Below, in pieces: positions 54,849 to 63,967 of a stretch of 64,000 nucleotides of DNA. Source of the stretch: Stutzerimonas sp. S1 (GTDB lineage Bacteria; Pseudomonadota; Gammaproteobacteria; Pseudomonadales; Pseudomonadaceae); the NCBI RefSeq assembly GCF_025966695.1, contig NZ_JAOEIY010000007.1, forward strand, positions 300,652 through 364,651, written 5' to 3'. Positions within the stretch are counted from its first letter, which is position 1. Every line of letters starts with the position of its first letter. The notes below the pieces were generated by a model. The model ran no database searches and was not told the origin of the DNA. It saw only the letters and a list, made by a program, of their open reading frames with translations. The translations under genes were made by a program, and so were the position numbers.

Positions 54849-55336
54849 TGAGCATCTCCTACGAAGCCGCGCGCGACTTCCTCTACCGCGAAGCGCGCTA
54901 CCTCGACGACAAGGACTGGGATAGCTGGCTGGAGCTGTACGCCGCCGACGCGACCTTCTGGATGCCGGCCTGGGACGATGAGGACAAGCTCACCGAGGAC
55001 CCGCAGAAGGAAATCTCGCTGATCTGGTACGGCAACCGCAGCGGTCTGGAAGACCGGGTGTTCCGCATTCGCACCGAGCGTTCCAGCGCCACCATTCCGG
55101 ATACCCGCACCTCGCACAACATCAGCAACCTGGAGCTGATCGAGCAGGGCGAGGGCTTCTGCAAGCTGCGCTTCAACTGGCACACGATGAGCTTTCGCTA
55201 CAAGACCGTCGACCACTTCTACGGCACCAGCTTCTACACGCTCGACACCCGCGGCGAGAGTCCGCTGATCAAGCACAAGAAGGTCGTGCTGAAGAACGAC
55301 TACATCCGCCAGTTGATCGACGTTTACCACCTGTGA
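54848..55336 (+). CDS. benB: Benzoate 1,2-dioxygenase small (beta) subunit
   Basis: A 162-residue beta subunit with the SnoaL/NTF2-like fold of aromatic-ring dioxygenases (YREARYLDDKDWDSWLELYA; WMPAWDDEDKLTEDP). It packs with BenA as an alpha3-beta3 hexamer and has no cofactor. Its ATG shares one base with the benA stop codon, giving coupled translation. Confidence 0.96.
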   Translation: MSISYEAARDFLYREARYLDDKDWDSWLELYAADATFWMPAWDDEDKLTEDPQKEISLIWYGNRSGLEDRVFRIRTERSSATIPDTRTSHNISNLELIEQGEGFCKLRFNWHTMSFRYKTVDHFYGTSFYTLDTRGESPLIKHKKVVLKNDYIRQLIDVYHL

Positions 55337-55346
55337 GGGCAAGGCC

Positions 55347-56357
55347 ATGACTCATCAGATCGCATTGAATTTCGAAGACGGGGTGACCCGCTTCATCGAA
55401 GCCAACCTCGGCGAAACCGTCGCCGACGCGGCCTACCGCCAGGGCATCAACATCCCACTGGACTGCCGCGACGGTGCCTGCGGGGCCTGCAAATGCTTCG
55501 CCGAAGCCGGCAGCTACGACCTCGGTGAGGAGTACATCGAGGACGCGCTGAGCGAGGACGAAGCCGCCCAAGGCTTCGTGCTGACCTGCCAGATGCGCGC
55601 CGAAAGCGACTGCGTGATTCGCGTGCCGGCCTCCTCGGATGTCTGCAAGACCGCGCAGGCCAGCTACCAGGCGACCATCAGCAACGTGCGCCAGCTGTCG
55701 CAGAGCACCATTGCGCTGTCGATCAAGGGCGAGTCGCTGAGCCAGCTGGCCTTCCTGCCCGGGCAGTACGTCAATCTGCAGGTACCGGGCACCGATCAGA
55801 CCCGTGCCTACTCGTTCAGCTCGCTGCAGAAGGGTGGTGAGGTCAGCTTCCTGATCCGCAATGTGCCGGGCGGGCTGATGAGCAGCTTCCTGAGCGGCAT
55901 GGCCAAGGCCGGCGACAGCCTCACCCTGGCCGGTCCGCTGGGCAGCTTCTACCTGCGCGAAATCAAGCGGCCGCTGCTGTTGCTGGCCGGCGGTACGGGC
56001 CTGGCGCCGTTCACCGCGATGCTGGAGAAGATCGCCGAGCAGGGCAGCGCGCATCCGCTGCACCTGATCTACGGCGTCTCCAACGATTTCGATCTGGTGG
56101 AGATGGACCGGCTCGAAGACTTCGCCGCGCGCATTCCCAACTTCACCTACAGCGCCTGCGTGTCCAGCTCCGACAGCCAGTATCCGCACAAGGGCTACGT
56201 GACCCAGCACATCGAGCCCAAGCACCTGAACGAAGGCGAAGTGGACATTTACCTGTGCGGCCCGCCGCCGATGGTCGAGTCGGTCAACCAGTTCATCCGT
56301 GAACAGGGCCTGCAGCCGGCCAACTTCTATTACGAGAAGTTCGCCGCCAGCGCCTGA
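55347..56357 (+). CDS. benC: Benzoate 1,2-dioxygenase electron-transfer reductase
   Basis: A 336-residue reductase. The N-terminal plant-type 2Fe-2S domain (CRDGACGACKC, final Cys in VLTCQM), an FAD domain (TRAYSFSS) and a C-terminal NAD domain (LLLAGGTGLAPFTAM, YLCGPPPMVE) pass electrons from NADH to the BenAB Rieske centre. It begins 10 bp after benB. Confidence 0.97.
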   Translation: MTHQIALNFEDGVTRFIEANLGETVADAAYRQGINIPLDCRDGACGACKCFAEAGSYDLGEEYIEDALSEDEAAQGFVLTCQMRAESDCVIRVPASSDVCKTAQASYQATISNVRQLSQSTIALSIKGESLSQLAFLPGQYVNLQVPGTDQTRAYSFSSLQKGGEVSFLIRNVPGGLMSSFLSGMAKAGDSLTLAGPLGSFYLREIKRPLLLLAGGTGLAPFTAMLEKIAEQGSAHPLHLIYGVSNDFDLVEMDRLEDFAARIPNFTYSACVSSSDSQYPHKGYVTQHIEPKHLNEGEVDIYLCGPPPMVESVNQFIREQGLQPANFYYEKFAASA

Positions 56358-56367
56358 TCAGCCAGCC

Positions 56368-56400
56368 GTAGGGTGGGCAACTGCGCAGCATTGCCCACCG
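56368..56400. repeat. REP-like hairpin element between benC and benD
   Basis: GTAGGGTGGGCAACTGCGC continues to AGCATTGCCCACC. The arms GGTGGGCAA and TTGCCCACC are perfect complements. It shares the GTAGGGTGG head with the element at 14169-14203. Inside an operon it could stabilise upstream benABC mRNA. Confidence 0.6.
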
Positions 56401-56428
56401 AATCCTCGCCATTCCAGAGGTTGGGTAG

Positions 56429-57205
56429 ATGAACACACGTTTTCAGGACAAGGTCGCGGTGATCACCGGCGCGGCCCAGGGCATCGGTCGCCGTGTCGCC
56501 GAGCGATTCGTCGAGGAAGGCGGCCGGCTGGTGGCCGTGGACCGTTCCGAACTGGTCCATGAACTGGCCGATCAACTGGGGCAGGGCGCCGAAGTCTTGA
56601 CCCTGACCGCCGATCTCGAGCAGTTCGCCGACTGCCATCGGGTGATGGATGCCGCGAAAGAGCGTTTCGGCCGTCTCGACATTCTCGTCAACAACGTCGG
56701 TGGAACCATCTGGGCCAAGCCCTTCGAGCATTACCAGGAACATGAGATCGAGGCCGAGGTGCGTCGCTCGCTGTTCCCCACGCTGTGGTGCTGCCACGCC
56801 GCGCTGCCGCACATGCTGGAGCAGGGCGGCGGGGCCATCGTCAACGTCTCATCGATCGCCACGCGCAGCCTCAACCGCGTGCCCTACGGCGCGGCCAAGG
56901 GTGGCGTCAATGCGCTGACCGCGTGCCTGGCCTTCGAGAACGCCCAGCGGGGCATCCGTGTCAACGCCACCGCACCCGGCGGTACCGAGGCGCCACCGCG
57001 GCGTATTCCACGCAACGCAGCCGAGCAGAGCGAGCAGGAAAAGATCTGGTACCAGCAGATCGTCGATCAGACCGTCGATTCCTCATTGATGAAGCGCTAC
57101 GGAACCATCGACGAGCAGGCCGGCGCCATTCTTTTCCTCGCGTCCGACGAGGCCTCCTACATCACCGGCGTGACCCTGCCGGTGGGTGGTGGCGATCTCG
57201 GTTGA
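56429..57205 (+). CDS. benD: Benzoate diol dehydrogenase
   Basis: A 258-residue short-chain dehydrogenase that oxidises 1,6-dihydroxycyclohexa-2,4-diene-1-carboxylate to catechol, with loss of CO2. The cofactor motif TGAAQGIGRRVAERF, the catalytic Ser in IVNVSSIATRS, and the pair YGAAK are all in place. It follows benC after a REP-like hairpin. Confidence 0.96.
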   Translation: MNTRFQDKVAVITGAAQGIGRRVAERFVEEGGRLVAVDRSELVHELADQLGQGAEVLTLTADLEQFADCHRVMDAAKERFGRLDILVNNVGGTIWAKPFEHYQEHEIEAEVRRSLFPTLWCCHAALPHMLEQGGGAIVNVSSIATRSLNRVPYGAAKGGVNALTACLAFENAQRGIRVNATAPGGTEAPPRRIPRNAAEQSEQEKIWYQQIVDQTVDSSLMKRYGTIDEQAGAILFLASDEASYITGVTLPVGGGDLG

Positions 57206-57312
57206 GCAGTACCCGGGCCGGCTCGACCGGCCAGCGCCAAGGCACATCGGCGGTGCGGTGACCCATCGCTGCAGCCGATTCGCGACTAACAAAAACAATA
57301 GAGAGTCTTGCC

Positions 57313-58656
57313 ATGCGACAAGTAGATGTTCACGAAATCATCGATAACGCGCGCTTCAACCGCTTTCACTGGCTGGTCGTGTGCCTCTGCGCACTGCTGC
57401 TGATCTTCGACGGCTACGACCTGTTCATCTACGGCGTGGTGCTGCCGGTAATCATGAAGGAGTGGGGGCTCACCCCACTGGAAGCGGGCGCGCTGGGCAG
57501 CTACGCGCTGTTCGGCATGATGTTCGGCGCCCTGGTGTTCGGCACCCTGGCCGACCGCATCGGGCGCAAGAAGGGCATCGCCATCTGCTTCGTGCTGTTC
57601 AGCGGCGCCACGGTGCTCAACGGCTTCGCCAGCACGCCCACCGAATTCGGCATCTTCCGCTTTCTCGCCGGCCTCGGCTGCGGCGGCCTGATGCCCAACG
57701 TGGTGGCGCTGATGAACGAGTACGCGCCAAAGAAACTGCGCAGCACCCTGGTAGCGATCATGTTCAGCGGCTATTCGCTGGGCGGCATGTTTTCCGCCGG
57801 ACTGGGCATCTACATGCTGCCGCGCTTCGGCTGGGAAGCGATGTTCTTCGCTGCCGCCGTGCCGCTGCTGCTGTTGCCGCTGATCCTCTGGAAGCTGCCT
57901 GAATCGGTGGGCTTTCTGGTGCGCCAGGGCCGTATCGAGCAGGCGCGCCATCTGCTCAATCGGCTCGATCCGAACCAGCAGCTGGGCGCCAGCGATGAGC
58001 CGGTGCTGGTCGAGGTGAAGGGCAAGAGTGCGTCGGTGCTGGAGCTGTTCCGCCACGGCCGCGGCGTGCGCACCGTGTCGCTCTGGCTGGCGTTCTTCTG
58101 CTGCCTGCTGATGGTCTACGCGCTGGGCTCCTGGCTGCCGAAGCTGATGGCCAATGCCGGCTACAGCCTGGGTTCCAGCCTGTCGTTCCTGCTGGCGCTG
58201 AACTTCGGCGGCATGGCCGGCGCGATCCTCGGCGGCTGGCTGGGCGATCGCTTCAACCTGGCCAAGGTGGTGGTGGCGTTCTTCGCCGTGTCGGTGGTGT
58301 CGATCAGCCTGCTGGGCTTCAAGTCGCCGATGCCGGTGCTCTACACGCTGATCTTCATCGCCGGCGCCACCGTCATCGGCACGCAGATTCTGCTCTACGC
58401 CGCCGCGGCGCAGTTCTACGGGCTGTCGATCCGCTCCACCGGTCTCGGCTGGGCCTCTGGCATCGGCCGCAACGGCGCCATCGTCGGCCCGCTGCTGGGC
58501 GGTGCGCTGCTGGGCATCAACCTGCCGCTGCAACTCAACTTCATGGCCTTCGCTGTGCCGGGTGCAATTGCCGCGCTGGCCATGACCGTCTTCGCCATCT
58601 CCAGCCAGCGTAGCGGTGCCACGGCACCCGCGATGCTGGCGGCGGCGAAGGCCTGA
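57313..58656 (+). CDS. benK: MFS benzoate/H+ symporter
   Basis: A 447-residue major facilitator of the aromatic acid:H+ symporter family with 12 membrane helices. The family motif FDGYDLFIYGVVLPVIM in helix 1 carries the essential Asp, and GTLADRIGRKKG is the loop 2-3 signature. It imports benzoate across the inner membrane. It lies 107 bp after benD; a GC-rich hairpin without T-run (57216-57232) is in the gap. Confidence 0.93.
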   Translation: MRQVDVHEIIDNARFNRFHWLVVCLCALLLIFDGYDLFIYGVVLPVIMKEWGLTPLEAGALGSYALFGMMFGALVFGTLADRIGRKKGIAICFVLFSGATVLNGFASTPTEFGIFRFLAGLGCGGLMPNVVALMNEYAPKKLRSTLVAIMFSGYSLGGMFSAGLGIYMLPRFGWEAMFFAAAVPLLLLPLILWKLPESVGFLVRQGRIEQARHLLNRLDPNQQLGASDEPVLVEVKGKSASVLELFRHGRGVRTVSLWLAFFCCLLMVYALGSWLPKLMANAGYSLGSSLSFLLALNFGGMAGAILGGWLGDRFNLAKVVVAFFAVSVVSISLLGFKSPMPVLYTLIFIAGATVIGTQILLYAAAAQFYGLSIRSTGLGWASGIGRNGAIVGPLLGGALLGINLPLQLNFMAFAVPGAIAALAMTVFAISSQRSGATAPAMLAAAKA

Positions 58657-58684
58657 ACACTGAAACTGGAAATCGGAAGCTGAT

Positions 58685-59806
58685 ATGAGCCATTCACTGA
58701 TCGAAAGCATCCAGACGGTCATCGTCGACCTGCCGACCATCCGCCCGCACAAGCTGGCGATGCATACGATGCAGAAGCAGACGCTGGTGATCATCCGCGT
58801 GCGTTGCGCCGACGGCATCGAAGGCATCGGTGAGGCCACCACCATCGGCGGCCTGGCCTACGGCAACGAGAGCCCGGAAAGCATCAAGACCAACATCGAC
58901 AGCCATCTCGGCCCGCTGCTGGTCGGTCAGGATGCGGCGAATATCAATGCCGCCATGCTGCGCCTGGACAAGGCGGCCAAGGGCAACACCTTCGCCAAGT
59001 CCGGCATCGAGAGCGCGCTACTCGACGCGCAGGGCAAGCGCCTCGGCCTGCCGGTCAGCGAGCTGCTCGGCGGCCGGGTGGGCGACAGTCTGGAAGTGGC
59101 CTGGACGCTGGCGTCCGGCGACACCGCCAAGGACATCGCCGAAGCCGAGCGCATGCTCGACATTCGCCGCCACCGCATCTTCAAGCTGAAGATCGGCGCC
59201 GGTGAGGTGAATGCCGATCTCAAGCACGTCATCGCCATCAAGCAGGCCCTCGGCGAGCGCGCCAGCGTGCGCGTCGACGTTAACCAGGCGTGGGATGAAT
59301 CGGTGGCGCTGCGTGCCTGCCGCATCCTCGGCGACAACGGCATCGACCTGATCGAACAGCCGATCTCGCGGATCAACCGCGGCGGGCAGGTGCGCCTGAA
59401 TCAGCGCAGCCCGGCGCCGATCATGGCCGACGAATCGATCGAGAGCGTCGAGGACGCCTTCAGCCTGGCCGCCGACGGCGCGGCCAGCATCTTCGCCCTG
59501 AAGATCGCCAAGAACGGCGGGCCGCGTGCCGTGCTGCGCACCGCGCAGATCGCCGAAGCGGCGGGCATCGCGCTGTACGGCGGCACCATGCTTGAAGGCG
59601 CCATCGGCACTTTGGCCTCGGCGCATGCCTTCGTCACCCTCAACAAGCTGACCTGGGGCACCGAGCTGTTCGGCCCGTTGCTGCTCACCGAAGAAATCGT
59701 CACCGAGGCGCCGGTCTATCGCGACTTCCAGCTGGAAGTGCCGCGTACGCCGGGCCTGGGCCTGACCCTCGATGAAGAGCGCCTGGCGTTCTTCGCCCGC
59801 AAGTAA
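58685..59806 (+). CDS. catB: Muconate cycloisomerase
   Basis: A 373-residue enolase-superfamily enzyme that lactonises cis,cis-muconate. The catalytic KxK motif is in IFKLKIGAGEV. Metal ligands are Asp in RVDVNQAWDE, Glu in LIEQPISR and Asp in IMADESIES. It heads a catBCA order within the benzoate cluster, unlike the separate catRBCA locus of some pseudomonads; no catR gene is visible here. Confidence 0.96.
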   Translation: MSHSLIESIQTVIVDLPTIRPHKLAMHTMQKQTLVIIRVRCADGIEGIGEATTIGGLAYGNESPESIKTNIDSHLGPLLVGQDAANINAAMLRLDKAAKGNTFAKSGIESALLDAQGKRLGLPVSELLGGRVGDSLEVAWTLASGDTAKDIAEAERMLDIRRHRIFKLKIGAGEVNADLKHVIAIKQALGERASVRVDVNQAWDESVALRACRILGDNGIDLIEQPISRINRGGQVRLNQRSPAPIMADESIESVEDAFSLAADGAASIFALKIAKNGGPRAVLRTAQIAEAAGIALYGGTMLEGAIGTLASAHAFVTLNKLTWGTELFGPLLLTEEIVTEAPVYRDFQLEVPRTPGLGLTLDEERLAFFARK

Positions 59807-59820
59807 GAGGAGAACCCGAG

Positions 59821-60111
59821 ATGCTCTTCCACGTGAAGATGATCGTGAAGCTGCCGGTCGACATGGACCCGGCCAAGGCCGCCAAGCTCAAGGCGGACGA
59901 GAAGGAACTGGCCCAGGGCCTGATGCGCGCCGGCAATTGGCGCCATCTGTGGCGCATCGCCGGGCAGTACGCCAACTACAGCGTGTTCGATGTCGCCAGC
60001 GTGCAGGAACTGCACGACACGCTGATGCAACTGCCGCTGTTCCCCTACATGGAAATCGAGGTCAACCCGCTGTGCCGTCACCCGTCCTCGATTCGTGAGG
60101 ACGACAGCTGA
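59821..60111 (+). CDS. catC: Muconolactone delta-isomerase
   Basis: A 96-residue enzyme (MLFHVKMIVKLPVDMDPAKA) that converts muconolactone to beta-ketoadipate enol-lactone and assembles as a decamer in characterised homologues. It follows catB by 14 bp with AAGAGGAG as ribosome-binding site. Confidence 0.96.
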   Translation: MLFHVKMIVKLPVDMDPAKAAKLKADEKELAQGLMRAGNWRHLWRIAGQYANYSVFDVASVQELHDTLMQLPLFPYMEIEVNPLCRHPSSIREDDS

Positions 60112-60184
60112 TCGACTTTTCCGGACCAGGCGATGCCCGGTCAGTTAACCCGCGTCACCACAATTACAAAATGAGGCCTGAGCC

Positions 60185-61123
60185 ATGACTGTAAAAATCT
60201 CCCACTCCGATCACGTGCAGACCTTCTTCAAGGAAGCCAGCGGCTTCAACAATGACGAAGGCAGCAGCCGCATGAAGACGGTGATCAACCGCATCCTGGT
60301 CGACACCGCGAAGATCGTCGAAGACCTGGAAATCACCCAGGACGAGTTCTGGAAAGCGGTGGATTACCTCAACCGTCTCGGCGGTCGTCACGAGGCCGGG
60401 CTGCTGGTGGCCGGGCTCGGCCTGGAGCATTACCTCGACCTGCTGCAGGACGCCAAGGACGAGCAGGAAGGCCTCACCGGCGGCACGCCGCGCACTATCG
60501 AAGGCCCGCTGTACGTCGCGGGTGCGCCGATCGCCCAGGGCGTGACGCGCATGGACGACGGCAGCGAGGATGGCGTCGCTACCCCGATGTTCCTCCAGGG
60601 CCGCGTCACCGGTCCGGATGGCCAGCCGGTCGCCGGCGCGGTGGTCGATCTGTGGCATGCCAACACCAAGGGCAACTATTCCTATTTCGACAGGAGCCAG
60701 TCCGAGTACAACCTGCGTCGCCGCATCGTTACTGACGAGAACGGCTACTACCGCGCCCGCAGCATCGTGCCGTCCGGCTATGGTTGCTCGCCCGATGGCC
60801 CGACCCAGGAAGTGCTCGACATGCTCGGCCGCCATGGCCAGCGACCGGCGCATATTCACTTCTTTATCTCCGCGCCGGGCCATCGTCATCTGACTACCCA
60901 GATCAACCTGGCGGGCGACAAGTACCTGTGGGATGACTTCGCCTATGCCACGCGTGAAGGCCTGGTCGGCGACATCCGCTTCATCGAGGATGCAGAGGCG
61001 GCTAACAGCCGTGGTGTGCAGGGCCGCTTCGCCGAAGTGGACTTCGATTTCCAGCTGCAGAAGGCGCCTGCACCGCAGGCCGAGCAGCGCAGCCAGCGCC
61101 CGCGCGCACTGCAAGAAGCCTGA
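60185..61123 (+). CDS. catA: Catechol 1,2-dioxygenase
   Basis: A 312-residue intradiol dioxygenase cleaving catechol to cis,cis-muconate. The N-terminal helical dimerisation domain is followed by the catalytic sandwich. Fe(III) ligands are Tyr in KGNYSYFDRSQ, Tyr in YGCSPDGPTQ context, and two His in HIHFFISAPGHRHLT. The family length and the QVHTFFKEASGF-like start (DHVQTFFKEASGFNN) agree. It is the last gene of the catBCA segment; a GC-rich hairpin without T-run (61137-61155) follows. Confidence 0.96.
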   Translation: MTVKISHSDHVQTFFKEASGFNNDEGSSRMKTVINRILVDTAKIVEDLEITQDEFWKAVDYLNRLGGRHEAGLLVAGLGLEHYLDLLQDAKDEQEGLTGGTPRTIEGPLYVAGAPIAQGVTRMDDGSEDGVATPMFLQGRVTGPDGQPVAGAVVDLWHANTKGNYSYFDRSQSEYNLRRRIVTDENGYYRARSIVPSGYGCSPDGPTQEVLDMLGRHGQRPAHIHFFISAPGHRHLTTQINLAGDKYLWDDFAYATREGLVGDIRFIEDAEAANSRGVQGRFAEVDFDFQLQKAPAPQAEQRSQRPRALQEA

Positions 61124-61165
61124 CTCACGCCGTGGTGGTCGGGACATTCCCGGCCGCTACGGTGC

Positions 61166-61216
61166 TTGACCGTTGGCGGGTGTCGCATTGATATACCGAT
61201 GCGCAGCTGGCGCATC
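61166..61216 (+). promoter_or_regulatory. Candidate promoter and operator of benE
   Basis: TTGACC (61166-61171) and GATATA (61190-61195) are separated by 18 bp. Immediately downstream is a perfect inverted repeat, GATGCGC (61198-61204) and GCGCATC (61210-61216) with a 5-bp spacer. It sits where the transcription start is expected, a typical repressor position. The binding factor is unknown. Confidence 0.4.
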
Positions 61217-61276
61217 ACCCATAACAAGAGTGATCCGGGCAACGCCACGGATTGCCTGCCTGTCTTGCGAGGCGAT

Positions 61277-62500
61277 ATGAAAGCGCTACTCAAAGACTTC
61301 TCGCTCTCCGCGGTGGTCGCCGGTTTCATCGCGACGGTGATTTCCTATGCCGGCCCGCTGGTGATCATCTTCCAGGCCGCCAAGGCGGGGAATCTGCCCC
61401 ATGATGTGCTCTCGTCGTGGGTCTGGACGATCTCCATCGGTAGCGGTGTGCTCGGCATCCTGCTTAGCGTGCGCTATCGGGTGCCGATCGTCATTGCCTG
61501 GTCAGCACCCGGCTCGGCGCTGCTGGTAACCATGTTGCCTGACATCACGCTCAACGAGGCGGTCGGTGCTTATATCGTCACCAGCTTGATCGTGTTGGTG
61601 ATCGGTTTATCCGGCGCCTTCGACCGCATCATCAGCCGTCTCCCTGCGGCGATTGCGGCAGGCATGCTGGCGGGCATCCTGTTTCACTTCGGCACCGGCC
61701 TCTTCGTTGCGGTCAAGGAACAAGCATGGCTGGTGCTGGCGATGTTTGGTACCTACCTGTTGTTCAAGCGCTCCATGCCGCGTTACGCGGTGCTTGCAGT
61801 GCTGGTCGTCGGTGTGACGATTGCCATCGCTTCGGGTGAGTTGCGCGGCGAGGCGCTGGTGATCGGGCTGGCGACGCCGGTGTGGATCACACCGGAGTTC
61901 AGTTGGCCGGTTGTCCTCAATATCGCCTTTCCGCTGGTGATGGTTGCGCTGACCGGGCAGTTCGTGCCGGGTATGGCAGTCCTGCGCAACGACGGTTACG
62001 CGACGCCGGTAAGCCCGTTGATCAGCAGCAGTGCACTGGGCTCGTTGCTGTTGGCGCCTTTTGGTTGTCACGGTTTGAACCTGGCGGCGATCACGGCGGC
62101 AATCTGTACCGGTAGGGAGTCGCACGAGAATCCTGATCGGCGTTATGTGGCGGGCGTCTCCGGCGGCGTCTTCTATCTGCTGCTGGGTATCTTTGGGGCG
62201 ACGCTGGTCTCGATCTTCAGCGCATTCCCGGCCGCGTTGATCGCCGCCTTGGCCGGGCTGGCGCTGCTCGCGGCGATCGGTGGTGCGCTGAGTACCGCCA
62301 TGTCAGTCGCGGCAGATCGTGAGGCGGCGCTGATCACCTTCCTGGTCACAGCATCAGGGATGTCGTTCCTCGGGCTGTCCGCTGCGTTCTGGGGGCTGAT
62401 CTTCGGTATCGCAGCCCACCTTCTGCTCGGCCTGCGACAACCCACGCCGAACCTCGCAGTCGCCGAAACAACCGCCAAGGAGGAGCAGCCCGCCCGCTGA
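61277..62500 (+). CDS. benE: BenE-family benzoate transporter
   Basis: A 407-residue membrane protein with about 12 helices of the benzoate:H+ symporter BenE family (related in fold to nucleobase/sulfate carriers). The N-terminus DFSLSAVVAGFIATVISYAG and the motif GCHGLNLAAITAAICTGRES are diagnostic. It is a second inner-membrane benzoate importer alongside BenK. The start at MKALLKDF has GAGG just upstream. Confidence 0.93.
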   Translation: MKALLKDFSLSAVVAGFIATVISYAGPLVIIFQAAKAGNLPHDVLSSWVWTISIGSGVLGILLSVRYRVPIVIAWSAPGSALLVTMLPDITLNEAVGAYIVTSLIVLVIGLSGAFDRIISRLPAAIAAGMLAGILFHFGTGLFVAVKEQAWLVLAMFGTYLLFKRSMPRYAVLAVLVVGVTIAIASGELRGEALVIGLATPVWITPEFSWPVVLNIAFPLVMVALTGQFVPGMAVLRNDGYATPVSPLISSSALGSLLLAPFGCHGLNLAAITAAICTGRESHENPDRRYVAGVSGGVFYLLLGIFGATLVSIFSAFPAALIAALAGLALLAAIGGALSTAMSVAADREAALITFLVTASGMSFLGLSAAFWGLIFGIAAHLLLGLRQPTPNLAVAETTAKEEQPAR

Positions 62501-62606
62501 GGACGGCTGTCCGACGTTCCACACTAGAAAACCTAAGCCGCCGTTCTCTTCTGGCCATGCCGGAGGGGGCTGCGTGCGCCTCAAAAACAACAACAAGAGA
62601 CATGTT

Positions 62607-63875
62607 ATGCACAATTCAATGATTTCTCTGCTCGCCTTTTCCATAGGTTCGGCCTTCATTGTGCCCAGCGTTTTTGCCGCCGACGGCGGCTTCATCGAGG
62701 ACGCCACGGCTACCCTGCAGGCGCGCAACTATTACTTCAGTCGGGATTTCTCTGACATCGTCGGTCCCAATCAGCAATCGAAAGCCGAAGAATGGGCGCA
62801 GGGCTTCATCCTCAAGGTCAATTCTGGCTTTACCCAGGGGGCGGTCGGCTTCGGCGTCGACGCTATCGGCATGCTCGGCTTCAAGCTCGATAGCGGCGGC
62901 GGTCGGGTCAACACCGGCCTGCTGCCAACCGGCAGCGACGGTAACGCGCAGGATGACTACAGCCGGCTCGGTGCCGCGCTCAAGGTGCGGCTCTCGCAGA
63001 CTGAGCTGAGAATCGGCGAGCTGACACCGAATCTGCCGGTGCTGGCGTTCAGTGATATCCGCCTGCTGCCGCCGACCTATCAGGGACTAAGCGTTGTTTC
63101 CAATGACATCGCCGGACTGACGCTACAGGCCGGCCAGCTGCGCTCCGGGAGCCTGTTGAACGAAGCAGGCGATGGCGAGATGTTCGCCAAGATCGGCTAC
63201 ACGCCACTCCGAGGTGCTGGCTTGAGCAGCGATCGCTTCAACTACGCTGGTGCCGATTATGCCTTCGATGACAAGCGTACTTCGGTAGGTGTCTGGTACG
63301 CGCAACTGGAGGACATCTACAACCAGCGCTTCTATAGCTTCAAGCACAGCAAGCCGATGGGCGGGTGGATGATTGGCGCCAACATCGGTTTCTTCGACTC
63401 GCAGGAAGACGGCGACAGGCTGCTCGGGAACATCGACAACCAGGCCGCGTTCTCGCAAATCTCGGCTAGGCATGGCGGGCACACCTTCATGGTCGGCTAT
63501 CAGGCGATGTTCGGCGACGACGCGTTCCCAAGAGTCTTCAACAACATTGCGCCCTTGGGTAATGAGGTCCCAACTTACGAATTTGCCGAGAAGGACGAGC
63601 GTTCTTGGCAAGCTCGCTACGATTACGACTTTGCGGCCCTGGGCGTCCCTGGCCTGGTCGCTACGGTGCGTTATATGACCAGCGACAACGTTGACACTGG
63701 AAAAGCCTTCGAAGGGAAGGCTCATGAGCGTGATCTAGACCTCGGCTATACGGTGCAGAGCGGCCTGTTCAAGAATGTCGGTATCAGACTCCGAAACGTG
63801 GCTGCTCGATCGAACTACCGCAGCGACATCGATGAGAATCGCCTGATTCTGAGCTATACGCATACGTTGTTCTGA
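62607..63875 (+). CDS. benF: OprD-family porin for benzoate (BenF-like)
   Basis: A 422-residue outer-membrane channel. The signal peptide ends PSVFA-ADGGF. The mature start FIEDATATLQARNYYFSRDF and the C-terminal beta-strand LILSYTHTLF, with its terminal Phe, are OprD-family features. An 18-stranded barrel is expected. Position at the end of the ben cluster points to benzoate uptake; OpdK-type specificity for vanillate-like acids cannot be excluded. The start ATG has only a weak AAGAGA site. Confidence 0.92.
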   Translation: MHNSMISLLAFSIGSAFIVPSVFAADGGFIEDATATLQARNYYFSRDFSDIVGPNQQSKAEEWAQGFILKVNSGFTQGAVGFGVDAIGMLGFKLDSGGGRVNTGLLPTGSDGNAQDDYSRLGAALKVRLSQTELRIGELTPNLPVLAFSDIRLLPPTYQGLSVVSNDIAGLTLQAGQLRSGSLLNEAGDGEMFAKIGYTPLRGAGLSSDRFNYAGADYAFDDKRTSVGVWYAQLEDIYNQRFYSFKHSKPMGGWMIGANIGFFDSQEDGDRLLGNIDNQAAFSQISARHGGHTFMVGYQAMFGDDAFPRVFNNIAPLGNEVPTYEFAEKDERSWQARYDYDFAALGVPGLVATVRYMTSDNVDTGKAFEGKAHERDLDLGYTVQSGLFKNVGIRLRNVAARSNYRSDIDENRLILSYTHTLF

Positions 63876-63939
63876 CTTTCCTGGGGGAGGGCTCTGGAAG
63901 TGGTGTGGCAGCAAGGCGGCAAGAAACTGAAATAAGCGG

Positions 63940-63967
63940 TTGACGCCAGTTTTGAGGCCCCTATAAT
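63940..63967 (+). promoter_or_regulatory. Strong sigma-70 promoter resembling an rRNA promoter
   Basis: TTGACG (63940-63945) and a perfect TATAAT (63962-63967) with a 16-bp spacer are followed by a GC-rich discriminator (GCGCACC), typical of stringently controlled stable RNA promoters. No reading frame follows in the last 33 bases. It probably starts a ribosomal RNA operon or other stable RNA beyond the window edge. Confidence 0.6.

Noticed and set aside
57286..58845. A 519-codon leftward frame rich in His and Gln
   Set aside because: It is antisense to benK and the start of catB; the His/Gln/Ala bias is typical of reversed GC-rich membrane-protein codons.
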